Source: Chitinophaga agri
GTDB taxonomy: Bacteria > Bacteroidota > Bacteroidia > Chitinophagales > Chitinophagaceae
Direction of reading: 5' to 3'
DNA length: 64,000 bases
NCBI RefSeq assembly: GCF_010093065.1
Contig: NZ_CP048113.1
Coordinates: forward strand, 6,962,001 to 7,026,000
Part shown: positions 34,255 to 43,664 of the stretch, piece by piece
Position numbering within the stretch: position 1 is the stretch's first letter
Layout of the letters: each line of letters starts with the position of its first letter
Position numbers and translations under genes: made by a program
Notes under the pieces: generated by a model
The model's input: only the letters and a program-made list of their open reading frames with translations
The model's database searches: none
What the model was told of the DNA's origin: nothing

Positions 34255-35283
34255 TTATGCCGCAGGAACCTGGCTGCGGTTAGCCGGTTGTAATGCGTAA
34301 CGCAGGTTTTTTCCTTCCTGGACGGTGATCATTTTGTTGATCTCCGGGTTCCAGATCTTCAGTCTCAGGCAGGCAATGATCGCCTTTGGAGACAGGGACG
34401 TGGTTTTTGCTTTCTGTAACTCAGGAATGCCGGCCATTGCTTCCGGAAGACGGTAGAATGGGATACGGGCATTCAGGTGGTGGATATGATGGTAGCCGAT
34501 ATTGCCAGTCACCCAGTTCCAGAAGGGACTCATCAGCATGTAGCTGGAAGAAGCCATAGCCGCATTGTCATGGCACCAGCCTTCCTTATCCCTGAAAGTA
34601 ACACCGGGGAAATTGTGCTGTGCATAGAACAGGTAAGCGCCGATCGCACAGGCGATGAAGAACGGCACAATCATTATCAGTAACAGACTTAACCAGCCCA
34701 TGTAGATATACAGGAGGGCGCCTGCTGTAAAATGCAGTACGAGCGCGAGCAGTGAGTCCATATGACGGGAGGGGCTGCTCATAAAGGATTTTACACTCAT
34801 CCCCACCATGAACATGCTGATATAACCGAACAGAATGGTTACCGGATGACGTGCTGCAAGGTAAGCTCTTCGCTCAGCAGGAGTAGACTCCATGAATTTC
34901 TGCTGTGTCATGATCGGGAACGATCCTATACTGGCAGTAAACAGTTTGGAGTTGTGCGCATGATGGTAGTCATGTGAACGCTTCCAGATGCTGGCAGGTG
35001 CGAGTATAAAGATGCCGAATGCGCTGAACAGCAGATTAGCGGCTTTGGACTGATAGAGGATCGTGTGGTGCTGGAAATCGTGATAGATCACGAACATGCG
35101 GACTATGACGAGGCCGGCCATGATGCTGCACGGAATACGTAACAGCAGAAAAGGCAAAAAAGCGATACCTGCAAAGAGACCCATCAGGATCGCAGCGGTA
35201 GAGAGGGTGTAATACCAGCTTTTCCACTTCGTTTCTTTTGCATAGGCCTTCGTTGCCAGGATTAATTGTTTTCCAGTTAGCAT
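34255..35283 (-). CDS. Membrane fatty acid desaturase
   Basis: 342 residues with the three di-iron histidine boxes of the FA desaturase family: HDFQHH (about 69-74), HDYHHAHN (about 105-112) and HHIHH (about 260-264). The hydrophobic blocks are about 28-62, 86-102, 150-165 and 180-215. It introduces a double bond into acyl chains in the inner membrane. The start at ATG 35283 (MLTGKQLILATKAYAKETKWKSW) is acceptable. It lies 64 nt downstream of the lipid A acyltransferase gene on the same strand, so the two probably act together in membrane lipid tailoring. Confidence 0.93.
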   Translation of the reverse strand: MLTGKQLILATKAYAKETKWKSWYYTLSTAAILMGLFAGIAFLPFLLLRIPCSIMAGLVIVRMFVIYHDFQHHTILYQSKAANLLFSAFGIFILAPASIWKRSHDYHHAHNSKLFTASIGSFPIMTQQKFMESTPAERRAYLAARHPVTILFGYISMFMVGMSVKSFMSSPSRHMDSLLALVLHFTAGALLYIYMGWLSLLLIMIVPFFIACAIGAYLFYAQHNFPGVTFRDKEGWCHDNAAMASSSYMLMSPFWNWVTGNIGYHHIHHLNARIPFYRLPEAMAGIPELQKAKTTSLSPKAIIACLRLKIWNPEINKMITVQEGKNLRYALQPANRSQVPAA

Positions 35284-35347
35284 TGGTTGTGTTGTAATGT
35301 ATAGTTCTTATTATTCTTTCGTTGTAGGTCTGACTTCGTGCCATCAT

Positions 35348-36253
35348 TTATATGGCTGACGCCGTAACGGCTGCTTCTTTAACGGGTACCGGACGTTTGT
35401 GTTTCCAGCGTCTGTGGCTCCACAGCCAGTATTCCGGATGAGCGCAGATATCCTGCTCCAGCGCCTTTGTATGTGCTGCTGTGATCTCTCCATCCTTCGT
35501 GGCAGACGGCTGGTCAAAGAGGGTACGGGCAGATATCTCGTAGTAGCCGCGTTTCACACGCTGTACCCGAACATATACTACCGGATAGTTCATTTTACGG
35601 GCGATCTTCTCAGTTCCCTGGAATACGGGAGTATCCTGGTTGAGGAAGTCGGTCCAGTAGGCGCTGGTAGGAGCGGGCGTCTGATCAGCAATAAATGCAG
35701 TGGCGTCCAGTTCACTTTTGTGCGCTACCATATCGCGGAAGGTATCTTTCATTGCAATCAGACCGGTACCAAAGCGGGTACGCATGCGGTACATCAGTCC
35801 GTTGAAGTATTTATTGGTAAGCGGGTGATACACCACATACAGGTGATGTTTACCCTGCAGACTGAACGTATTGCCTGCCCATTCCCAGTTACCATAGTGT
35901 CCCATTACGATCATGATGCTGCTGTTTTCAGCTGCATAACGGTCAAATAAAGCCTGCGCTTCCGGCGTCAGTTTACAGCGTTTGATAGCTGTTTCCCGGG
36001 AAATAGTCAGTGTTTTGAACGTTTCCAGTAACAGATCGCAGAAATAGCGGTAAAAGCGGCGGCGGATCTGCTCGATCTCCTGAGGAGACTTATCCGGGAA
36101 GGCGTTTTGCAGGTTCTGCAACACTACCTTCTTGCGGTATCCGATTACGTAGTACAATAGTACAAACATAATATCACAGAGTCCATAAAATACCGGGAAC
36201 GGCAATAGGGAGATCAGATAGATAAACGGAAGTAGGATATAATACGTCAGCAT
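35348..36253 (-). CDS. Lipid A biosynthesis lauroyl/myristoyl-type acyltransferase
   Basis: 301 residues. N-terminal membrane anchor (about 1-38) and the LpxL/HtrB acyltransferase core: GHYGNWEWAG (about 118-127) with the catalytic H-x4-E-like motif, then FIADQTPAP and the C-terminal CAHPEYWLWSHRRWKHKRP signature. It transfers a secondary acyl chain to lipid A (or an amino-lipid in this phylum) at the inner membrane's cytoplasmic face. First gene of a unit with the desaturase. Confidence 0.93.
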   Translation of the reverse strand: MLTYYILLPFIYLISLLPFPVFYGLCDIMFVLLYYVIGYRKKVVLQNLQNAFPDKSPQEIEQIRRRFYRYFCDLLLETFKTLTISRETAIKRCKLTPEAQALFDRYAAENSSIMIVMGHYGNWEWAGNTFSLQGKHHLYVVYHPLTNKYFNGLMYRMRTRFGTGLIAMKDTFRDMVAHKSELDATAFIADQTPAPTSAYWTDFLNQDTPVFQGTEKIARKMNYPVVYVRVQRVKRGYYEISARTLFDQPSATKDGEITAAHTKALEQDICAHPEYWLWSHRRWKHKRPVPVKEAAVTASAI

Positions 36254-36576
36254 TGGCTCAAAAATACGATTAAATATACAATATAAGAGAATGTAATTTA
36301 GTGTGATATGTTAAAGTTTTTAATTCCTAAATATCTGTTAAATTATTACTTAGCAGCTCGCTGATGCTTAAAATACAGCGAATGACCACACTGATTGTTC
36401 TGATTATCAGGCACCTTCGGTAGTTGTCGGATTTTACCTGTTATTGATAGTGAATTAACGGTGAGTTTACCTGATACCCCTATGGTAGCGGTGCTTACTA
36501 TTTTACCCCGGAAAGGAGGCTTGCACTTGCTGACATTTCTGTGTATTATTATCATTCAGCCAAAAGTGAACAAATT
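36254..36576. other. Divergent intergenic region
   Basis: Carries the promoters of the acyltransferase (minus) and fucosidase (plus) genes. A 69-codon minus frame here (36346-36555) lacks protein-like composition and a ribosome binding site, so I treat it as non-coding. Confidence 0.4.
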
Positions 36577-37920
36577 ATGTTGAGAAGAATCTTTCTGGCA
36601 GCCTCCTGCCTTGTCGTGTGTGTGTATGCAAGCGCACAGAAAACAGCGAATGACCCTGCGAAGGAAAAGTGGTTCATGGACCTTGGTTTAGGCATGTTCA
36701 TCCACTGGAGTGTAGACGTACAGGTGGGGGCAGTGATCAGCCATTCTATGGCGGGCGCTTCTGATCAATACCTCGAACGTTTTACCACAGAACTGCCCAA
36801 AACGTTCAATCCGCGTAAGTTCAATCCGGATGACTGGGCTGTGCTGGCTAAACTGGCTGGTATGAAGTATGTGGTCTTTACAGCGAAGCACCATGCAGGG
36901 TTCTGTATGTGGGATACCAAAACTACACCGTTCAATATCATGAATACGCCTTTTAAGAAGGATGCGACCCGGGCCATTTTTGATGCCTTCCGGAAGCAGG
37001 GTATTGCGATCGGGGTGTACTTTTCTCCGGAAGACTTTTACTATCTCTATAAGCATAAAGTGCCGATAGGCAGAATGCAGTTGCCACAACATTTCCCGGA
37101 AAAGAACCCGGGGCTGATGGCTTATGATAAATCCCAGCTGAAAGAATTACTGACCAATTACGGTAAGATCGATTTTATATTTTTTGATGGTCCTGCGGAA
37201 GGACTGAAGGAATATGCCTGGGAGCTGCAGCCGGATATTGTCGTGACTCGCGGACAAATGAACACGCCTGAGCAGGAATTGCCCGATAGCGTTATGCCGG
37301 GGCCATGGGAAGCCTGTTTTACCATGGGAACAGACTGGCAGTATAAACCGACCAACGATCCTCAGAAATCCGGTACGGAGATGATCAATATGCTGATAGA
37401 AACCCGTGCGAAAGGAGGCAACCTCTTACTCAACGTGGGCCCCAAACCCGATGGAGAGATCCAGATAGAGCAGGAAGCACTGCTGCGTGAACTGGCACTC
37501 TGGAACCTTGCCAATGAAGAGTCGGTGCATGGCGTGAGGCCCTGGCATATAGCGCGTGAAGGCAATGTATGGTTCACGCGTGGGAAAGATTCCAGTACCG
37601 TGTACGCCTTTGTGCCGGGTGGGAAGGAATGGAAATACGGTGAACGTAAGGAGCTGGTGCTGCGTACACTGGAAGGCACCCCACAAACAAAAGTCTCAAT
37701 ACTGGGTTACGCCAGCGAGCTGGTGGAGTATAAAGAGGGGTTTGATGCAGGCATCTATTCACAGTCTACACCAGTAGGATTACTCATCAGCGCTGTCAAC
37801 GGACAACGTTTCTATACGGATAGGAAATGGCCGAATCCCGTGGTGATCAGGATTGAAAATGTGAAGTACCGTCCGCTGATCAATAGCTATAAGCAAAGTA
37901 CCCTGGATGGTGCAAAGTAG
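36577..37920 (+). CDS. Alpha-L-fucosidase, GH29
   Basis: 447 residues from ATG 36577; this start gives a proper signal peptide (MLRRIFLAASCLVVCVYASAQ), so the earlier in-frame ATG at 36541 is rejected. GH29 features: WFMDLGLGMFIHWSVDVQ (32-49), KYVVFTAKHHAGFCMWDTK (97-115), probable nucleophile D204 in DFIFFDGPAEG and the KGGNLLLNVGPKPDG segment. It removes alpha-fucose from glycans in the periplasm or outside the cell. C-terminal beta-sandwich from about 345. Stand-alone gene. Confidence 0.93.
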   Translation: MLRRIFLAASCLVVCVYASAQKTANDPAKEKWFMDLGLGMFIHWSVDVQVGAVISHSMAGASDQYLERFTTELPKTFNPRKFNPDDWAVLAKLAGMKYVVFTAKHHAGFCMWDTKTTPFNIMNTPFKKDATRAIFDAFRKQGIAIGVYFSPEDFYYLYKHKVPIGRMQLPQHFPEKNPGLMAYDKSQLKELLTNYGKIDFIFFDGPAEGLKEYAWELQPDIVVTRGQMNTPEQELPDSVMPGPWEACFTMGTDWQYKPTNDPQKSGTEMINMLIETRAKGGNLLLNVGPKPDGEIQIEQEALLRELALWNLANEESVHGVRPWHIAREGNVWFTRGKDSSTVYAFVPGGKEWKYGERKELVLRTLEGTPQTKVSILGYASELVEYKEGFDAGIYSQSTPVGLLISAVNGQRFYTDRKWPNPVVIRIENVKYRPLINSYKQSTLDGAK

Positions 37921-38063
37921 GCGTTATTACACCTGGAAGCAGGTACGAAATGCCTTGGGGATAATTATTCCGCGATAACAGTAAACTACCCGCGTTATAC
38001 ATTCTCTTAACAGTAAGATAATTTTAATTTTCTTCTTTAAAGTATCAACTTGCCGCATATAAT

Positions 38064-38966
38064 ATGATGCAGATGAAACGTACTTTTCTTATACCATTAG
38101 CCGCTGTGCTATTTACAGCAAATGTCCATGCACAACAAAAGACAGAAGTGCAGGCCCACCGGGGTGGCCGGGGATTAATGCCTGAAAACACGATTCCTGC
38201 TATGTTGCATGCGATTGATCTGGGTGTACGGACACTGGAACTCGATTGCGTGATCTCTTCCGATAAAAAGGTAGTAGTGTCGCATGATGTGTTCATGTCT
38301 GCTGAGTTTATCAGGAAACCCGATGGTACAGATATCAGGAAAGAAGAAGAAAAACAATATGCGCTATATACCATGACGTATGACAGTATCAGGAAATTTG
38401 ACGCAGGGTCAAAGCCACACGCGAAATTTCCTGAACAGGTAAAGATGAAGACATACAAACCGTTGCTGTCCGAGCTGATAGATAGTGTGGAGGCCTATGT
38501 GAAAAAACATCATCTCAAACCGGTGAACTATAATATCGAGACGAAGTGCTCGCCGGAAGGAGATGATAAATTTCATCCCAGGCCGGAGGTGTTTGCAGGC
38601 ATGGTGATGGAGGTAATTAAGAAAAAGAAGATCGCCGACAGGGTAACGATTCAGTCGTTTGATGTACGTACGCTGCAGGTCATTCATAAGACAGATCCCG
38701 GACAGGTGCTGGCGTACCTGGTCATGAACAGGGATAACCTGGGTACTAATTTGCAGCAGCTGGGATTTACGCCAGCTATTTACAGTCCTTATTATCTGAT
38801 GGTAACACCGGAACTGGTGAAGGAAGCACATGGAAAGAAAATAAAAGTTTTACCATGGACGGTGAATGAACCCGCGGATATGCAGAAAATGATGTCGATG
38901 GATGTGGATGGTATTATTACCGACTATCCTGACCGGCTGATAAAAATAACAGGGCGCTATCAATAA
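38064..38966 (+). CDS. Periplasmic glycerophosphodiester phosphodiesterase
   Basis: 300 residues (start 38064, or ATG 38073 MKRTF). Signal peptide ending NVHAQ. GDPD motif HRGGRGLMPENT (about 32-43) with first catalytic His, ELDCVIS with metal-binding Glu/Asp, SHD with the second His and NIETK, a metal ligand region; C-terminal PWTVNEPADMQKM...GIITDYPDR is typical. It hydrolyses glycerophosphodiesters to glycerol-3-phosphate and alcohol. A terminator follows. Confidence 0.93.
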   Translation: MMQMKRTFLIPLAAVLFTANVHAQQKTEVQAHRGGRGLMPENTIPAMLHAIDLGVRTLELDCVISSDKKVVVSHDVFMSAEFIRKPDGTDIRKEEEKQYALYTMTYDSIRKFDAGSKPHAKFPEQVKMKTYKPLLSELIDSVEAYVKKHHLKPVNYNIETKCSPEGDDKFHPRPEVFAGMVMEVIKKKKIADRVTIQSFDVRTLQVIHKTDPGQVLAYLVMNRDNLGTNLQQLGFTPAIYSPYYLMVTPELVKEAHGKKIKVLPWTVNEPADMQKMMSMDVDGIITDYPDRLIKITGRYQ

Positions 38967-38975
38967 TTAAACGAT

Positions 38976-39000
38976 AAAGGGGCGGTAAAGCCCCTTTTTT
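38976..39000 (+). terminator. Terminator of the GDPD gene
   Basis: AAAGGGGC / GCCCCTTT stem with a 6-nt loop followed by T-rich sequence. Confidence 0.9.
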
Positions 39001-39229
39001 TATTAGTGGTACGTGGCGCAGTCCAGCGCGTATTGGGTTCCCGTCGACATTGCTCCGTGGCCGGGCATTACCGGACTTAAATATCTGATTTTCATTAACA
39101 ACGTTGTTTTTTAAACGGAAACGGGCTATAAAAGATAGAAAAATCGGGATAAGTTCTGCATAACTAAAGGATAGCTGGTATAAACATATATATTGTTAGT
39201 TTTATATATTTGTGCCAAATATTTCCTTG

Positions 39230-39724
39230 ATGGCATTCCGCGGGTTTCTTCCTTACATCGGTGTTGTAGTGGGGTTTGGCATAATTTACTGGTTAACAAT
39301 GATGATCCCGAACAACGTACTTTATCTGGGTTTCAAGAGTAGTCTGCTGGAGGCGGACCGGAAAGTCATATACCAGGAGCGGATCTTTACCTACGGGCTC
39401 AGTATCACCCTGCTGATGATCAATACTGCGGAGCTCTTGTCTTCCAGGGAGGACCGCTACTGGCTGCGGATCGCCAAATCACTCATGACGATAGTCTTCA
39501 CATATACAGCAGGTGCGTTTATATTTTTGCTGATGGATACGCAGGAATATAATATGTACCTCTATGCGCGGGACATCCCGGCAGGCAGCTTCAGTTGCAT
39601 CACCATCCTGATGACAGCTGTTTTACTGCTGGTGCTGCAGCTGCTGAGTTCCCGCCTGCGTGCCATGGCCGATGCTGCTTGTTTAGCGTCCTACTTCCCT
39701 TCCTGGCTTCGATTTGACAGATAA
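39230..39724 (+). CDS. Small polytopic membrane protein
   Basis: 164 residues from ATG 39230 (MAFRGFLPYIG...); a GTG at 39212 would add 6 residues. Four hydrophobic helices (about 6-30, 50-66, 82-104, 120-140) separated by charged loops (EADRKVIYQERI, SSREDRYWLRIAK). No family recognised. It precedes the helicase gene by 63 nt; a TATATTTG box at about 39205-39212 could be its promoter -7 element, which would argue for the ATG start. Confidence 0.6.
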   Translation: MAFRGFLPYIGVVVGFGIIYWLTMMIPNNVLYLGFKSSLLEADRKVIYQERIFTYGLSITLLMINTAELLSSREDRYWLRIAKSLMTIVFTYTAGAFIFLLMDTQEYNMYLYARDIPAGSFSCITILMTAVLLLVLQLLSSRLRAMADAACLASYFPSWLRFDR

Positions 39725-39787
39725 TGCCCTCCTGGTAATGAATGTGCGGGATTAGCAGTACCTTTGCCGTTCATTTTTATCAGTATT

Positions 39788-41134
39788 ATGACTTTTGACG
39801 ATTTAAATCTGAGCAGACCTTTATTGAATGCATTGGGTGATCTGGGATATACAACACCTACGGTCATACAGCAAAAGGTATTCTCAGTAGTGATGTCCGG
39901 GCAGGACGTATGCGGCATTGCCCAGACTGGTACGGGAAAGACTTTCGCCTATCTGTTGCCTTGTCTGCGACAGTTTAAATTTACCAAAGAACGTTTTCCG
40001 CAGTTGCTCATCATCGTGCCTACCCGTGAGCTGGTAGTGCAGGTGGTAGATGCTATCAAACAACTGACTCCGTACATGAGTGTGGAGGTAGCTGGTTTCT
40101 ATGGTGGTGTGAATATGAATCCGCAGATGGAGATCGCTGCCGGCAAACTGGATGTGGTGGTAGCCACCCCGGGCCGCCTGGTGGATATTGTACTCAGCGG
40201 TACACTGAAACTCAAGGCGATCAAGCGGATCGTAATCGATGAGATGGATGAAATGCTGAACCTGGGTTTTCGTCCGCAGGTAGAGCGTATCCTTGACCTG
40301 TTACCCGTAAGAAGACAGAACCTCCTTTTCTCAGCAACGATCACCGAGGAAGTGGAGAAACTGATGGAAACACACTTTAACCTCCCGGTTACGGTGGAAG
40401 CCGCACCGGCAGGTACACCACTGAAGAACATCAGCCAGACTGTGTACGAACTGCCAAACTTCCATACGAAGGTCAATCTGCTGGAATTGTTGCTGGCTAA
40501 AGACAGTACTATGAATAAGGTGCTGGTCTTTGTAGCAACGAAAGAAATGGCGAACGACCTGTATGAACAACTGGAAGCAAAGTTTCCGGAGCAGGCAAAC
40601 GTTATCCACTCTAATAAAGCCCAGAATCACCGTTTCAACACAGTTAATAAATTCAAGGACGGTACTTACCGGTTCATTATTGCTACTGATATCATCGCCA
40701 GAGGTCTTGATATCTCAGATGTATCTCATGTGATCAGCTTTGATACGCCTGAGTCTCCGGAAAGCTACATGCACCGTATCGGTAGGACCGGTCGTGCCGA
40801 TAAGCAGGGGCATTCTATCCTCTTTACCAAACTGCCATGGGAGCAGGAAAACAGGGAGAGGATAGAAGAACTGATGAATTATCAGATCCCGGTGATGCCG
40901 TTACCGGAAGAGCTGGAGATCTCTGATGTACTGACAGAAGATGAGAAGCCACAGGTGAAGATGAAGAACTTCCTTATTAAACTGCCAACCAGGGAAGAAG
41001 CCGGTCCTGCCTTCCACGAGAAACTGGCCAAGAATAAGAAGGTGAACGTGAGGGTGTCCCACGCCGACAAAATGAAAAAGAAATATGGTAAGCCCAAGAC
41101 AAGAGGGGCGAAGCCGAAGAGAAAGAGAAAGTAA
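39788..41134 (+). CDS. DEAD-box family RNA helicase with DEMD motif II
   Basis: 448 residues from ATG 39788 (MTFDDLNLSRPLL). Q-motif region, motif I AQTGTGKT (45-52), Ia PTRELVVQ, Ib TPGR (127-130), motif II DEMD (151-154, nt 40238-40249) in place of DEAD, motif III SAT, motif V IATDIIARGLDI, motif VI HRIGRTGRAD. Basic C-terminal tail (KKYGKPKTRGAKPKRKRK) fits RNA binding. It unwinds RNA duplexes in ribosome assembly or mRNA decay. The Ala-to-Met change in motif II is uncommon; all catalytic residues are kept. Confidence 0.95.
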   Translation: MTFDDLNLSRPLLNALGDLGYTTPTVIQQKVFSVVMSGQDVCGIAQTGTGKTFAYLLPCLRQFKFTKERFPQLLIIVPTRELVVQVVDAIKQLTPYMSVEVAGFYGGVNMNPQMEIAAGKLDVVVATPGRLVDIVLSGTLKLKAIKRIVIDEMDEMLNLGFRPQVERILDLLPVRRQNLLFSATITEEVEKLMETHFNLPVTVEAAPAGTPLKNISQTVYELPNFHTKVNLLELLLAKDSTMNKVLVFVATKEMANDLYEQLEAKFPEQANVIHSNKAQNHRFNTVNKFKDGTYRFIIATDIIARGLDISDVSHVISFDTPESPESYMHRIGRTGRADKQGHSILFTKLPWEQENRERIEELMNYQIPVMPLPEELEISDVLTEDEKPQVKMKNFLIKLPTREEAGPAFHEKLAKNKKVNVRVSHADKMKKKYGKPKTRGAKPKRKRK

Positions 41135-41183
41135 GTATCAGGGATTATAACAGGCTGACTATTTCCGTAAAAAGGATCTGTCT

Positions 41184-41233
41184 ATAAATAACAAGCGTTG
41201 TTTCATTTAAATGGAACAACGCTTGTTATTTAT
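41184..41233. terminator. Bidirectional terminator palindrome
   Basis: 50-bp palindrome with 25-bp arms (one G-T pair), between convergent helicase and GH2 genes. The arms share AACAAGCGTTGTT. Confidence 0.85.
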
Positions 41234-41270
41234 GGAATGACATGTCGTATCTCTGATTCCCAATTCCTGA

Positions 41271-43532
41271 TTAATTCGGCCATGTATGTTGATCCTGCTG
41301 CATTTTATTCATGATCGACTGATAACCAGCCTGTTCTTCCACTGGTGCCAGCATGACAGCTTTATCTATCCATTTTAATGCCTCCTCTTTATTGCCCAGT
41401 TTATATAACAGGTTGGCATACACACTCATGGTAAAGGAATTCCTTTCCATATCTACCGCTTTTTCCATCCATTTCAGGGCCTGGTTTAACAGGGCAACAT
41501 CACTGGTGCCCTCAAATACTTTTCTGGCCATACCGGCTATTTTAGCGGGAGAGAAACTGCTGCCTCCATGAGAGAGGTAGTCAGTTAAGGTGTCCGCCAG
41601 TATTTTATAGTTACGGGTCTTTTTCACTTCCGCATCCATTTCCAGCAACGCCAGGAATTGCCTGCGGTGCGGGTCGGGTATGGAGCTGGTATCCGCATTT
41701 TTCAGTACCAGGCTGGGTAACAGTACCTTACTCCATTCCTGGGGGGTGAACGGGGCATGGATCTGGCGTAATATTTCCATGGGCACTTTGATGACTTCCC
41801 GGTCATAGGTGATCAGGCCATTTTCTTCTATTTCCACATCAAAAGGTTCTGTATAGATGGATCCCGACTGGCCATCCCTTTCGTATTGGTGCAGCTTTTT
41901 CACCATGGAAGCGTATTTATCGGTCATCTCGGAAGGGGTGATCTTGACATAGCCCCAGCCGGCAGCAGCATTCCACTGGTGCCCCCTGACAGGTACGCCT
42001 ACGCCGCCCCATTCGCCCAGTACACGCGCTTTGCCCGGTACAGCAGGTGCAATGCCCGGACCAGGGTAGTCATGTATGTCAGCGAGATCACTGCCCGGCC
42101 ATTTGTTGACAACCGTCGGCGCCCCCTCTTTATCATAGTTTTCACCGGTATGCCCGTTGATCAGCCGGGTTGGGTCTTTTTTATGGAACCAATCTGTCAG
42201 CCGGGGCTGATCATAACTATACCATCCCTCATTGAATAACACCCAGCAAATAATAGAGGGGTGATTATATAATTGTTTCACATTGGCCTCATTCTCTTTC
42301 TCGAAGGCAGTTTTTGCATCAGGTTCCAGACTGGCACAGGTGACCATATCCTGCCATACCAGCATACCCATTTTATCGGCATAGTAATACCATCTGTCAG
42401 GTTCTATTTTGATGTGTTTCCGGATGGTGTTAAATCCCATGCTTTTGATGGCCGCAATATCAAATCGTAATGCTTCATCGGTAGGGGCGGTGTAGAGGCC
42501 ATCCGGCCAGAACCCCTGATCCAGTACGCCGAGATTATAGGTGTATTTGTTATTGAGAAAAATGCGTTCCTGACCGGCATTGTCCTTTTTGATCTGGATC
42601 TTCCGCATCCCGAAGTAGGAGGTGACCTCGTCTTTTACATGGTTGTTCTTGACCAGTTTGATGGACAGATCGTATAGATAGGGATTCTCCGGCGTCCAGA
42701 GGCGTGCATCAGGCAGTGGCAGTTTCAGGGTGCGGTTGGCAGGGCCTTTTATGGCGCCGCTCATCTTTCCCGCTGCACTGGCTTCAGCTTCTATGGTAAA
42801 TTTAGTATCGCCGGAAGTGTGTACGGTGAGCGAGAGATAACCGCCATCTGTATCTGGTGTGATGACCAGGTCAGTGATGTAGGTAGCCGGGACTGTTTCC
42901 AGCCATACCGTTTGCCATATACCGGTAGTGGCCGTGTAGCGGATGCCCTTAGGTGCGAGTACCTGTTTGCCATGTGGATTTGGGCCCTGGTCTGTTGGGT
43001 CATATACATCGACCAGTAGTTCGTTATCGCCTTCCTGCAGCAGTGCGGTAATATCAAAAGAGAAGTGCTGATAACCGCCGGTATGCTGACCAGCCTCTTT
43101 TCCATTGACATATACCTTTGTTTGCCAGTCGACCGCTCCAAAGTGAAGCAGGACGTGTTCTCCCTCTTTGATATCGGGTCTGGCAAAGCTGCGTTTGTAC
43201 CAGAGCCTCTGGGAGGGTAATACTGGTTTTTTGACGCCGGACAGGGCCGATTCTACCGCAAACGGCACCAGGATGTTACCGTCGAAAGTGGTTGGCGTAG
43301 TGGCTTCTTTGGCGGTGATGGCGTATTGCCAGAGGCCATTGAGATTGACCCATTGCTGACGGGCCATCTGTGGACGTGGATATTCGGGTAATACGTTTTC
43401 AGGGGTGACGTTTTTTGCCCAGCGGGTCTGTATGGCCACAGGCTGCATCTGCCAGGAAGACTGGCTGTAGCTGTCGGCAGCAAAGGCTGTACACAGTGCT
43501 GACAGCAGGAGGGTTTTTGCAGAAGGTTTCAT
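41271..43532 (-). CDS. GH2 family glycoside hydrolase with TPR-like C-terminus
   Basis: 753 residues from ATG 43532 (MKPSAKTLLLSAL...), which begins the signal peptide ending DSYSQ. GH2 order: sugar-binding jelly roll (about 40-215; WVNLNGLWQY, LWYKRSF, LHFGAVDWQTKVYVNG), Ig-like domain (about 218-305), TIM barrel with acid/base E435 (WVLFNEGW) and probable nucleophile in VLGEWGG. The tail (about 690-745: LNQALKWMEKAVDMERNSF, YKLGNKEEALKWIDKAV) looks like one or two TPR units, which is uncommon in GH2. It likely acts on a beta-galactoside, beta-mannoside or glucuronide in the periplasm; substrate not readable. Confidence 0.9.
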   Translation of the reverse strand: MKPSAKTLLLSALCTAFAADSYSQSSWQMQPVAIQTRWAKNVTPENVLPEYPRPQMARQQWVNLNGLWQYAITAKEATTPTTFDGNILVPFAVESALSGVKKPVLPSQRLWYKRSFARPDIKEGEHVLLHFGAVDWQTKVYVNGKEAGQHTGGYQHFSFDITALLQEGDNELLVDVYDPTDQGPNPHGKQVLAPKGIRYTATTGIWQTVWLETVPATYITDLVITPDTDGGYLSLTVHTSGDTKFTIEAEASAAGKMSGAIKGPANRTLKLPLPDARLWTPENPYLYDLSIKLVKNNHVKDEVTSYFGMRKIQIKKDNAGQERIFLNNKYTYNLGVLDQGFWPDGLYTAPTDEALRFDIAAIKSMGFNTIRKHIKIEPDRWYYYADKMGMLVWQDMVTCASLEPDAKTAFEKENEANVKQLYNHPSIICWVLFNEGWYSYDQPRLTDWFHKKDPTRLINGHTGENYDKEGAPTVVNKWPGSDLADIHDYPGPGIAPAVPGKARVLGEWGGVGVPVRGHQWNAAAGWGYVKITPSEMTDKYASMVKKLHQYERDGQSGSIYTEPFDVEIEENGLITYDREVIKVPMEILRQIHAPFTPQEWSKVLLPSLVLKNADTSSIPDPHRRQFLALLEMDAEVKKTRNYKILADTLTDYLSHGGSSFSPAKIAGMARKVFEGTSDVALLNQALKWMEKAVDMERNSFTMSVYANLLYKLGNKEEALKWIDKAVMLAPVEEQAGYQSIMNKMQQDQHTWPN

Positions 43533-43664
43533 TATAAAGTGCAGGTGGTTTAAGTCCGGCAATATAACTGTCCGTCCGGCAATGTCGCAGCAGCGGAGTT
43601 ATTATACATCCGGTATGATCAATATTCCGTCGTTGCACTATAGGCGGAATAGTAACATGCGAGT

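Noticed and set aside
36346..36555. 69-codon minus frame in the divergent region before the fucosidase
   Set aside because: Composition not protein-like, and it overlaps the necessary promoter region.
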